From contig NZ_CP028918.1 in assembly GCF_003060865.1 (NCBI RefSeq), forward strand, positions 1,186,001 through 1,250,000: DNA of 64,000 nucleotides. The letters run 5' to 3'. The notes under the pieces were generated by a model that was given only the letters and a program-made list of their open reading frames with translations, did not search any database and was not told the origin of the DNA. Source of the stretch: Gemmobacter aquarius (GTDB lineage: Bacteria > Pseudomonadota > Alphaproteobacteria > Rhodobacterales > Rhodobacteraceae). Shown here one piece after another: positions 57,080-64,000 of the stretch. The translations under genes were made by a program, and so were the position numbers. Each line of letters starts with the position of its first letter. Within the stretch, counting starts at the first letter, position 1.

Positions 57080-57934
57080 ATGAACGATCCGAGGGCCGTC
57101 GGGCCACAAATCAGGATGCGGCTGCCAAGCCTGACGCCGCTGGAAGGCAAGGTGGCGGCCGACATTCTGGACCGGCGCGACATCACCGAGGCGACATCGC
57201 TGCGCGAGGTGGCCGAAGGATCGGGCGTTTCGGAGGCGATGGTGGTCAAGGTCGCCAAAAAGCTGGGTTTCGCGGGGTTTCGTGAATTCAGAAGCGGGTT
57301 GATCGACTATTACGGGTCGGATTCGGCGAGCCTTCACTCCGAGATTTCAGCCGGGGATACGGCGGGCGAGGTGGTGCAAAAGGTGTTTCGCACCGCGATG
57401 CAGGCGCTGGAGGAGACCTTTGCCATCCTCGACCTTGACGGGTTCGAGCGGGCGGCAGAGTTTTTGCACCGGGCAAGGCAGCGCGATTTCTACGGGCTTG
57501 GCGGATCGGCGCAGATCGCGCGGGATGTGAGCCACAAGTTCCTGCGGATCGGGATTCGCACGTCGGTCTTCGACGACGCGCATATGATGATGATGTCGGC
57601 GGCGCTGTTGACGCCCGATGATGTGGCGGTGGCCTATTCGCATTCGGGCACCACCAGTGCGGTGATCGAGGCGTTGGAGCTGGCGCGCAGGAACGGGGCG
57701 CGGACGATTGCGGTGACGAATTACGCCGACAGCCCGCTGGCGCGGCTGGCCGATGTGGTGCTGTGTTCGACGGCGCAGAACTCGCCCCTGCTGGGCGAGA
57801 ACGCGACCGCGCGGATCGCGCAGTTGAACTTGCTCGATGCGCTGTTCGTGGCGGTGGCGCAGCGCGACCGCAAGGCGGCGGATGCCAACCTGTCCCGCAC
57901 CATGCGGGCTGTCCAGTCGAAGCGAAGGGGATAG
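57080..57934 (+). CDS. RpiR/MurR-family transcriptional regulator
   Basis: 284 aa. N-terminal HTH_6 domain: ITEATSLREVAEGSGVSEAM then VVKVAKKLGFAGFREFRSGL. C-terminal SIS domain from about 115: YGLGGSAQIARDVSHKFLRIG, AYSHSGTTSAVIEALELARR, TIAVTNYADSPLARLADV. A sugar-phosphate-sensing regulator, likely of its own operon. ATG at 57080, 2 bp after the permease; the PfkB kinase starts right behind it. Confidence 0.93.
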   Translation: MNDPRAVGPQIRMRLPSLTPLEGKVAADILDRRDITEATSLREVAEGSGVSEAMVVKVAKKLGFAGFREFRSGLIDYYGSDSASLHSEISAGDTAGEVVQKVFRTAMQALEETFAILDLDGFERAAEFLHRARQRDFYGLGGSAQIARDVSHKFLRIGIRTSVFDDAHMMMMSAALLTPDDVAVAYSHSGTTSAVIEALELARRNGARTIAVTNYADSPLARLADVVLCSTAQNSPLLGENATARIAQLNLLDALFVAVAQRDRKAADANLSRTMRAVQSKRRG

Positions 57935-57936
57935 TC

Positions 57937-58812
57937 GTGTCGCACCCGCCCGTGGTTCTTGTCGTCGGATCGCTGCACCATGACATCATGGTCGAGGCTG
58001 ATCATCTGCCACGGGCCGACGAGACGGCGGTGGGGTCGCGCTGGTATCCGAAATTCGGCGGCAAGGGCGGCAATCAGGCGGTCGCGGCGCAGGCGGCGGG
58101 GGCAAGGGGGCGCATGTTCGGGGCCGTGGGGCGCGACGGGTTCGGGGCCTTCATGCTGGAGGCGCTGGACCGTGGCGGGGTGGACCGGCGTTTCGTGGCA
58201 GAGTTGGACGGGGTGGGGTCGGGCATGAGCGTGGCGATACAGGATGCTGCGGGCACCTATGCCGCGACCATCGTTTCGGGGGCGAACCTGTTGGTGGACG
58301 CGGGCGCGCTGGAGGCGGCGGCGCTGTGGCAGGATGTGAAGGTGCTGGTCTTGCAGAACGAGGTTCCGGCGGGCGTGAACCTTGCCGCTGCGCGGGCCGC
58401 ACGCGAGCGAGGGGTCAGGGTGGTGCTGAACGCGGCGCCTGCGCGCGAGGTTGCGCGGGAGTTGCGGGCCCTGGTCGATGTGCTGGTGGTGAATGCGGTC
58501 GAGGCGGAAATGTTCGGGGCGGGGGAGGTGGGCGATCTGGCTTCGGCGCTGGCTGCCGCGCGGCATCTGGCGGCGCAATATGACAGCGTGGTGGTGACGG
58601 CGGGGGCCGAAGGGCTGGCAGCCTGGACACTGGACGATGTGCAGATCACCCTGCCCGCCCGCAAGGTGCGGGTTTCGAGCACGCATGGTGCAGGCGATTG
58701 CTTCACCGGCACGCTGGCTGCGGCTTTGGCCATGGGGCAGGGGTTGGAAGAGGCCTGCGCGCAGGCGTCGGAGGCGGCGGCGCTGCATGTGGCGGGCGGG
58801 CAGGCAGGCTGA
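57937..58812 (+). CDS. PfkB-family carbohydrate kinase
   Basis: 291 aa ribokinase-type kinase. N-terminal VLVVGSLHHDIMVEADHLP, GGKGGNQAVAAQAAGA near residue 45, and the C-terminal signature SSTHGAGDCFTGTLAAALA with the catalytic Asp. Likely phosphorylates the imported or isomerised sugar at the operon's end. GTG start at 57937 (SHPPVVLVVG) with GAAGGGG upstream; the earlier in-frame region overlaps the regulator and is rejected. Confidence 0.9.
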   Translation: MSHPPVVLVVGSLHHDIMVEADHLPRADETAVGSRWYPKFGGKGGNQAVAAQAAGARGRMFGAVGRDGFGAFMLEALDRGGVDRRFVAELDGVGSGMSVAIQDAAGTYAATIVSGANLLVDAGALEAAALWQDVKVLVLQNEVPAGVNLAAARAARERGVRVVLNAAPAREVARELRALVDVLVVNAVEAEMFGAGEVGDLASALAAARHLAAQYDSVVVTAGAEGLAAWTLDDVQITLPARKVRVSSTHGAGDCFTGTLAAALAMGQGLEEACAQASEAAALHVAGGQAG

Positions 58813-58817
58813 CGCCG

Positions 58818-59594
58818 TCAGAAATGCGGGTGTTTGCAGGTGCCCTTTGCGAAGTCGTCAGGAGAGACGGGCGCGGCCGTTTCGGGGAGTGACGATGTGG
58901 GGGCACCGGTCGCCACGGGCTTGCCGGTGCGCGGGTCGCGCAGCGCCCACCATATCGTGACGCTGTCGATGAAGGCGAAGTAATGCATGGTCTGGCCGAG
59001 TTGCGTGATCGGGCGCATCCGGTCCATCGTATCGGCAAAGACCCAGACGCCGCTTTCGGGGTCGTCGTAGAAGGTCACGACATGTAACTCATTCCGCCGC
59101 GACGGAAGCTGGGTAACGATCAGCCCAAGGCGGTCTGCGGGAAAGCCTGCACAAATGGCGAGTTGCGCGCCCGTCACGGCCACATCGTCGCAATCGGCCG
59201 CCGGTTTGCGTGCGCCCGAGATGACGGTGCCGGTGAGGGGGGTCCAGCGGTCCTGTCCCTTGTCGGGGATGAGAGTGACGCCGGTCTTGAGCCGTTTGTC
59301 GATCTCGCGCAGGGCGGAGATACTGGTGCCCGTTGGCCAACCCGCAGCGTCGTAAGCCTGTTGCAATGCGGCGCAGGTATCGAGCCTGCCGAAATCGCGT
59401 TGCAGGATGTTGGATTGCGGCATGGACCAGCGCATGGTCTGCGGAAAGGGGCTGTCCCGTGCCGAAAGCGGTGTGGCGACCACGTGTACGGCGAGAGCCA
59501 GCCACGCGCAGACCAGCGGCTTCAATTGGGTGCCATCAATTCCACGCGACCGTTTAGAGTTGAGGTGATCTGGCTGAACCGAGCAGTTATTCAC
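58818..59594 (-). CDS. bacterial transglutaminase-like cysteine proteinase (BTLCP)
   Basis: 258 aa. Signal/anchor region about 20-45 (LKPLVCAWLALAVHVVATPL). The BTLCP fold: the catalytic Cys in ARKPAADCDDVAVTGAQLAI, the His in RRNELHVVTFYDDPESG and the acidic residue in VFADTMDRMRPI. Such periplasmic peptidases often process large adhesins or act with membrane-anchored regulators. Start at 59594 is the longest; a shorter signal start is possible. Downstream (same strand) of the AAA ATPase, 52 bp apart. Confidence 0.8.
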   Translation of the reverse strand: MNNCSVQPDHLNSKRSRGIDGTQLKPLVCAWLALAVHVVATPLSARDSPFPQTMRWSMPQSNILQRDFGRLDTCAALQQAYDAAGWPTGTSISALREIDKRLKTGVTLIPDKGQDRWTPLTGTVISGARKPAADCDDVAVTGAQLAICAGFPADRLGLIVTQLPSRRNELHVVTFYDDPESGVWVFADTMDRMRPITQLGQTMHYFAFIDSVTIWWALRDPRTGKPVATGAPTSSLPETAAPVSPDDFAKGTCKHPHF

Positions 59595-59646
59595 ATATCT
59601 TTATGCGAGATGCCGCGGTTTTGTCACATCAATTCTTTCACCGCTT

Positions 59647-60924
59647 CTATCCGGCGACGGGCGGCCTGCGGTCGCTGATGACGTTTTGCCATGCGAGGTC
59701 GAGGAGGTCGCGGGTCAGGCTGGGCGGGCGACCAAGGTAGCTTGACGCGGCGATGACGTGTTTGAGCAAAAAGCCCGGATGCGCGCCCGAGGTGACGAGT
59801 GACTGCGCGGCGTAGGTGTCGTCGAAGAAGGCTTCGACGATGGATGCGTCATAGGCGATGCCGCGCCTTTCGCAGGTGCGGCGGAAGATTTCGAGATATT
59901 CGTCGCGGGTCGGGCTGGGGACGTGGAGTTTGAAGGTGATGCGGCGCAGGCCTGCACTGTCGGCGATGGCCTCGACCGGCATGTTGGTGGAAAAGAGCAG
60001 GAGAAGGTCGAAGGGGACGCCGAATTTCTTGCCGGTGTGCAGGGTCAGGATGTCGTAGCCGCGCTCCAGAGGGCCGATCCAGCGGTTGATGAAGGCCATC
60101 GGCGGCTCTTTCTGGCGGCCGAAATCGTCGATCAGGAACATTCCGCCCAAGGCCTTGAGGTGCATGGGGGCTTCGTAGAAGCGGGCATGGGGTTCGAAGA
60201 TCAGGTCGAGTTTGGCAAGGGTGAGTTCGCCCCCCGCCGCGATGATCGGGCGGCGGCAGCGCACCCAGCGGCGGTCGAGGTGGTCGCCTGCGTCATCGCC
60301 TGCGGCGATGTGCACGGTGTCGTCGAAGACCTGGATGATCTCGTTCCTGACGACAAAGGCGTAGGGGACGAGGATGGTGTCCTGAAAGGTGGTGGCCAGC
60401 GCCTCGGCGATCGAGGTCTTGCCGTTTCCGGCCTCGCCATAGAACAGGACCGAGGCGGCGGAGTTGACGGCGGGACCGAGGCGGTCGGTCAGGCCGGGGG
60501 GCAGGACCAGATGCGAAAGGGCATCGTGCAGGCGGTCTTGGCGGATCGTTTCGGCTGCAACGGTCTGGAGTGCGGCTTGTGCGACGAAGGCTTCGAGCGG
60601 CACGGGGGCGGGGCCGATGTATTGCGACACGGCAAGCGCCGCTTCGGCGCGGGCATCGCCACGGTCGGTCAGGGCAAAGCGCAGGTCCGAGCGCAGGTCG
60701 CCCTGAAGCGAGAGGCCGCGGGCTTCGACCAGTTGCAGGCGGACCATGTCTTCGGTCAGGCTGCGGATGATGGGGCGAGACAGGCACAGCGCATCGGCCA
60801 GTTGCGAGGTGGAAAGCACGCCGTTGCTTTTCATGAATTTGAGCGCGAGGCCGATGAGGAGATCGGCGTTAAGGCCGGTGTCTTCCGGGGTCAGCGGGGC
60901 GGCGGGGTGGGGAAAATCGGTCAT
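59647..60924 (-). CDS. AAA ATPase with N-terminal winged-helix segment
   Basis: 425 aa. N-terminal about 1-90 looks like a winged helix (NGVLSTSQLADALCLSRPIIRSLTEDM). The AAA core has Walker A LFYGEAGNGKTSIAEALA near 165, Walker B GGMFLIDDFGRQKEPPM, a sensor-like LLLFSTNMPVEAIADS and a C-terminal helical lid. Conserved in alphaproteobacteria without an assigned function; resembles MoxR-like or tandem ATPases that remodel protein complexes. Precedes the cysteine proteinase gene. Confidence 0.85.
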   Translation of the reverse strand: MTDFPHPAAPLTPEDTGLNADLLIGLALKFMKSNGVLSTSQLADALCLSRPIIRSLTEDMVRLQLVEARGLSLQGDLRSDLRFALTDRGDARAEAALAVSQYIGPAPVPLEAFVAQAALQTVAAETIRQDRLHDALSHLVLPPGLTDRLGPAVNSAASVLFYGEAGNGKTSIAEALATTFQDTILVPYAFVVRNEIIQVFDDTVHIAAGDDAGDHLDRRWVRCRRPIIAAGGELTLAKLDLIFEPHARFYEAPMHLKALGGMFLIDDFGRQKEPPMAFINRWIGPLERGYDILTLHTGKKFGVPFDLLLLFSTNMPVEAIADSAGLRRITFKLHVPSPTRDEYLEIFRRTCERRGIAYDASIVEAFFDDTYAAQSLVTSGAHPGFLLKHVIAASSYLGRPPSLTRDLLDLAWQNVISDRRPPVAG

Positions 60925-61063
60925 CTGGGCCTGTCGGGGCCGTGGGCGGCCATGGGGGAGGGTGGCCTGCGCGGGGCGCAGTCGGTGTGGATACTTAATA
61001 TAGATTAATGACCTAAGGGCGCCGCGAGCGCAACTTTGGTATACGGCGGCGCTATGGGCGCGG

Positions 61064-61750
61064 TCAGCTTGCCGAAAGGCGGTCGCGGATGTGGCGGATG
61101 CCCAGTTCGGGGCTGGTCAGCACCGGCGTGCTGCCAAGATCGCCCGCCACGGTGGCAAGGGCGCGGGCCATCGAGGCTTGGGCGAGCACGACCGTATCGC
61201 AGGTGGCGGCGAGGGCGCGGATTTCTGCGGCGACCATCGCGTCATGGGTGGCGGTGTCGCCGCTGGCCAGTTTCTGGAACGCGCCTTCGGCGAGGCGGTC
61301 GGTCACGCTGCAATCGCGGCCAAGGCGGGCGGCGGTGGCGCGGATCAGCGCAGCCGTAGGGGCAAGGGTGCTGGGCAGGGTGGCCAAGACGCCGATGCGG
61401 CCAAGGTGCTGGACTGCTGATTGGACGGCGGCGATGGCCATGCCTTCGTCGATGCGGAACAGGGGCACGGGGCAGAAGGGGCGGCAGGCCTCGACCGCGG
61501 GGCCGAGCGAGGAGCAGGTGACGACCACCGCTTCGGCCCCTGCATCGGTGGCCGAGGCGATCAGGGCGGCCAAGCGGCGGGTGGTGAGGGGCGAGGGGCT
61601 GCCATCGCGGATGGTGGCGCGCAGCAGGCTTTCATCGACCATGTTGAAGCCGGCCCAAGCGGGGAGGTCGGCTTTCAGCAGCGCGTCGAAGGTGGGGATC
61701 AGGCCTGCCACGGTATGGATCATCGCGAGGGAGCGGGGGGTGGGGGTCAT
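61064..61750 (-). CDS. aspartate/glutamate racemase-family protein
   Basis: 228 aa. One catalytic cysteine in AVVVTCSSLGPAVEAC; the usual second cysteine is replaced in TVVLAQASMARALATV. This AQASMA pattern is seen in a one-cysteine subgroup with hydantoin/Asp-Glu-racemase-like annotation, so racemase activity is uncertain. Segments PVPLFRIDEGMAIAAV and LGRIGVLATLPSTLAP are typical. Position next to sugar-metabolism genes suggests a carbohydrate-derived substrate. Confidence 0.75.
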   Translation of the reverse strand: MTPTPRSLAMIHTVAGLIPTFDALLKADLPAWAGFNMVDESLLRATIRDGSPSPLTTRRLAALIASATDAGAEAVVVTCSSLGPAVEACRPFCPVPLFRIDEGMAIAAVQSAVQHLGRIGVLATLPSTLAPTAALIRATAARLGRDCSVTDRLAEGAFQKLASGDTATHDAMVAAEIRALAATCDTVVLAQASMARALATVAGDLGSTPVLTSPELGIRHIRDRLSAS

Positions 61751-61938
61751 GGGCCTGCCTGCCGGATTGGGTTAGGGCGATGCTGGGGCAAAGCGGGGGC
61801 GCTGTCAAATCGGCGGGCGTGTCGGTTTCGGGGGTGAAATCGGGCTAATGGGTGGATAGGCTGGGGGAAATATCGGGGCGGGGCACTGGCTTAGGGCCGG
61901 TGCGCCGCGCCGGACTGCAAAAGGTTGGAGACCGGATC

Positions 61939-62835
61939 ATGACAAAGCGCATCGTATTCACCGGCGGGACCGGCAAGGCCGGACGCCATGCCGTGCCGCA
62001 TCTGCTGGCCAAGGGGTATCAGGTGCTGAACCTCGATCTCAAGCCGTTCGACCATCCGGGGGTGAACACGCTGATCACGGATGTGACCGACAGCGGGCAG
62101 GTGTTCAACGCGCTGACGTCGCATTTCGGGTTTGACGGGTTCGAGGCGGGGCAGCCCGCGCAGGCGCCCGATGCGGTGGTGCATTTCGCCGCCGTGCCGC
62201 GGATGCTGCTGAACCCCGACAACAAGACCTATGCCGACAATGTGGTCAGCACCTATAACGTGATCGAAGCTGCGATGAAGCTGGGCGTTCGCAAGGTCAT
62301 CATCGCCAGTTCCGAGACGACCTATGGCGTTTGTTTTGCCGAAGGCGACCGGGATTACCATTCCTTCCCGCTTGAGGAGGATTACGACACCGACCCGATG
62401 GACAGCTATGGCCTGTCGAAGGTGGTGAACGAAAAGACGGCGCGTGCCTTTGCCATGCGCTACGGGGCCGATATCTATGCGCTGCGGATCGGCAATGTAA
62501 TCGAGCCGCATGAATATGCGCGGGATTTTCCGGGCTATCTGGCGAACCCAGCGGTCCGGAAGCGCAATGCCTGGAGCTATATCGATGCGCGGGATCTGGG
62601 CGAGATCGTGCATCTGTGCATCGAAAAGGACGGGCTGGGGTTTCAGGTGTTCAACGCGGTCAACGATACGATCACCGCGCATGAGCCTACGGCGGAGTTT
62701 CTGGCCAAACATGCGCCCGGAACGCCTGTGACGCGGGCGTTGCAGGGGTTTGAAGCGCCGCTGTCGAACCGGAAAATCCGCGAGGTTCTGGGGTTTCGCG
62801 AGGCGCATGACTGGCGTGATTATGTAAAGGGTTGA
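61939..62835 (+). CDS. NAD(P)-dependent sugar epimerase/dehydratase
   Basis: 298 aa extended SDR. Cofactor loop VFTGGTGKAGRHAVPHLLAKG; AVVHFAAVPRMLLNPDNK; active site SSETTYGVCF and the YGLSKVVNEKTAR Y-x-x-x-K; ALRIGNVIEPHEYARDFP; SYIDARDLGEIVHLCIE. Acts on a nucleotide sugar or sugar lactone. ATG at 61939 with GGAG 9 bp upstream. Starts a plus-strand run with the SDR and the aldo/keto reductase. Confidence 0.88.
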   Translation: MTKRIVFTGGTGKAGRHAVPHLLAKGYQVLNLDLKPFDHPGVNTLITDVTDSGQVFNALTSHFGFDGFEAGQPAQAPDAVVHFAAVPRMLLNPDNKTYADNVVSTYNVIEAAMKLGVRKVIIASSETTYGVCFAEGDRDYHSFPLEEDYDTDPMDSYGLSKVVNEKTARAFAMRYGADIYALRIGNVIEPHEYARDFPGYLANPAVRKRNAWSYIDARDLGEIVHLCIEKDGLGFQVFNAVNDTITAHEPTAEFLAKHAPGTPVTRALQGFEAPLSNRKIREVLGFREAHDWRDYVKG

Positions 62836-62871
62836 GCGGGTTATGGGGCGAAGCTGACAGGAGGGTTCGGG

Positions 62872-63702
62872 GTGCATCCGGCAATCGGGCAGGGCCGCGT
62901 GGCGGTGGTGACGGGCGGGGCTTCGGGCATCGGGCTGGCGGCGGTGGTGCGGTTCGCGTCGATGGGGATGCGGGTTTGCGTGGCCGATCTGGCGGGGCCT
63001 GCGCTTGACGCGGCTAAGGCGGCTGCGCTGGCGGCGGGGGCGCCTGATGCGATGGCCATGGCCTGCGATGTGGCGGATGCGGCGCAGGTGCGGGCGCTGG
63101 CGGATGCGGTTTACGGGCGGTTCGGCGTGGTGCATGTGTTGATGAACAATGCGGGGATGCAGCCCGGCAGCAGCATTTTCGATGCCGAGGAGAATTGGGA
63201 GCGTATCCTTGGCGTCAACCTGATGGGTGTGGTGCGGGGATCGCAGGTTTTTGGCCCGCGCATGATCGCGGGGGGCGAGGCGGGGTTGATCATCAACACC
63301 GGATCCAAGCAGGGGATCACCACGCCGCCCGGAGACCCGGCTTATAACCTGTCGAAGGCGGGGGTGAAGGTGTTCACCGAAGCCTTGCAGCATGATTTGC
63401 GGGGCCGTGCGGGCTGCTTGGTCGAGGCGCGGCTGTTCGTTCCGGGGTTTGTCTTTACGCCGCTGACAGCGCATGGCCGCGTGGAAAAGCCCGCAGGGGC
63501 ATGGACGCCCGAGGAGACGGTGGAGTTCATGCTGCACAGCGTGGCGTGGGGGGATTTCTACATCCTTTGCCCCGATAACGAGGTGACGCGCGAGCTGGAT
63601 GCCAGGCGCATCCTGTGGGCGGCGGGGGATATTGCCGAGAACCGACCGCCCTTGTCGCGCTGGCATCCCGAGTATGCGGAGTTGTTCAAAGCATCGCTTT
63701 AG
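62872..63702 (+). CDS. SDR-family oxidoreductase
   Basis: 276 aa classical SDR. TGGASGIGLAA cofactor loop, NNAGMQPGSS, and the intact active site INTGSKQGITTPPGDPAYNL then SKAGVKVFTEAL (Tyr, Lys). The C-terminal part is longer than usual (VEKPAGAWTPEETVEFMLHS), hinting at substrate specificity for a sugar or sugar acid. GTG start at 62872, 36 bp after the epimerase. Confidence 0.85.
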   Translation: MHPAIGQGRVAVVTGGASGIGLAAVVRFASMGMRVCVADLAGPALDAAKAAALAAGAPDAMAMACDVADAAQVRALADAVYGRFGVVHVLMNNAGMQPGSSIFDAEENWERILGVNLMGVVRGSQVFGPRMIAGGEAGLIINTGSKQGITTPPGDPAYNLSKAGVKVFTEALQHDLRGRAGCLVEARLFVPGFVFTPLTAHGRVEKPAGAWTPEETVEFMLHSVAWGDFYILCPDNEVTRELDARRILWAAGDIAENRPPLSRWHPEYAELFKASL

Positions 63703-63727
63703 GGCGAAACCTTCTGGGAGGAAGATT

Positions 63728-64000
63728 TTGGAATACAGGACGCTTGGACGGTCGGGGCTGAAGGTCTCGGCGATCACGATGGGGACGTTTACTTTTGGCG
63801 GGGTCGGCCCCTTTGCGCGGGTGGGCAATACCGGCGTGGACGAGGCGCGGCGGCTGGTCGATCTGGCGATCGATCACGGCGTGAACCTGTTCGATACGGC
63901 CAACATGTATTCGAGCGGGGTGGCCGAAGAGATCGTGGGCGAGGTGATGGAGGGGCGGCGCGACAATGTGCTGATCACATCCAAGGCGCGGATGCGGGTG
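63728..64000 (+). CDS. aldo/keto reductase, 5' part only
   Basis: First 91 residues (runs off the right edge). MEYRTLGRSGLKVSAITMGT is the usual start; DLAIDHGVNLFDTANMYSSG contains catalytic Asp and Tyr. TTG start at 63728 with GGGAGGAAG upstream. Belongs with the epimerase and SDR. Confidence 0.85.
   Translation, partial: MEYRTLGRSGLKVSAITMGTFTFGGVGPFARVGNTGVDEARRLVDLAIDHGVNLFDTANMYSSGVAEEIVGEVMEGRRDNVLITSKARMRV

Overview
The window reads as chromosomal DNA of a Rhodobacterales alphaproteobacterium (Rhodobacter/Gemmobacter/Tabrizicola-like). It is GC-rich and densely packed, and genes are often joined by 4-bp ATGA/GTGA/TTGA overlaps. The diagnostic feature is a complete 14-gene nuo (complex I) cluster, nuoA to nuoN, broken up by small accessory genes as in Rhodobacter capsulatus and followed by birA-coaX-rnj. 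Taxonomy and functions are inferred from protein motifs and gene order only; no searches were run.

Layout. 1-7.6 kb: the 5' part of moaA, a small lipoprotein gene, the minus-strand run glmU-glmS-alkD-like, then a plus-strand pair (phosphoglycolate phosphatase and a DegT-family aminotransferase) converging on a creA-like gene across four stem-loops with one shared loop. 7.65-29.8 kb: one long plus-strand unit with nuoA-N, a sulfotransferase between nuoC and nuoD, eight small accessory genes, then birA, coaX and rnj, ending at a strong bidirectional terminator. 29.9-36.6 kb: a DEAD-box helicase, OsmC, prfC, an SDR, a lone ABC ATPase and a short HTH regulator with a palindromic candidate operator. 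36.7-39.4 kb: tatABC and a DUF815 ATPase.

39.4-40.3 kb is a gene-poor scar: a decayed IS5-family transposase whose 3' part is inverted, between inverted hairpin copies, next to a dispersed palindromic element that also occurs near 34.96 and 41.66 kb. 40.3-45.9 kb: a CNNM/CBS membrane protein, then minus-strand surE-pcm-nlpD-like, an aldo/keto reductase and a small membrane protein. 46-52.2 kb, minus strand: an HWE histidine kinase with a single-domain response regulator; a PQQ-type sugar dehydrogenase with a DUF2231 membrane protein; and a triheme cytochrome c/CtaG/membrane-protein trio, the last carrying a 15-bp in-frame minisatellite.

52.4-58.8 kb is a coherent sugar-uptake and catabolism operon (TIM-barrel isomerase, binding protein, duplicated ATPase, permease, RpiR regulator, PfkB kinase). 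58.8-60.9 kb, minus strand: a BTLCP cysteine proteinase and an AAA ATPase with an N-terminal winged helix. 61-64 kb: an Asp/Glu racemase-like gene, then a plus-strand epimerase, SDR and aldo/keto reductase run that leaves the window.

Most of the window is housekeeping. The parts most worth a second look are the stem-loop quartet at 7070-7183, the sulfotransferase inside the nuo operon, the accessory nuo genes, the IWCAE minisatellite, the dispersed palindromic elements and the uncharacterised sugar operon. I found no CRISPR array, rRNA, tRNA, prophage or intact mobile element.
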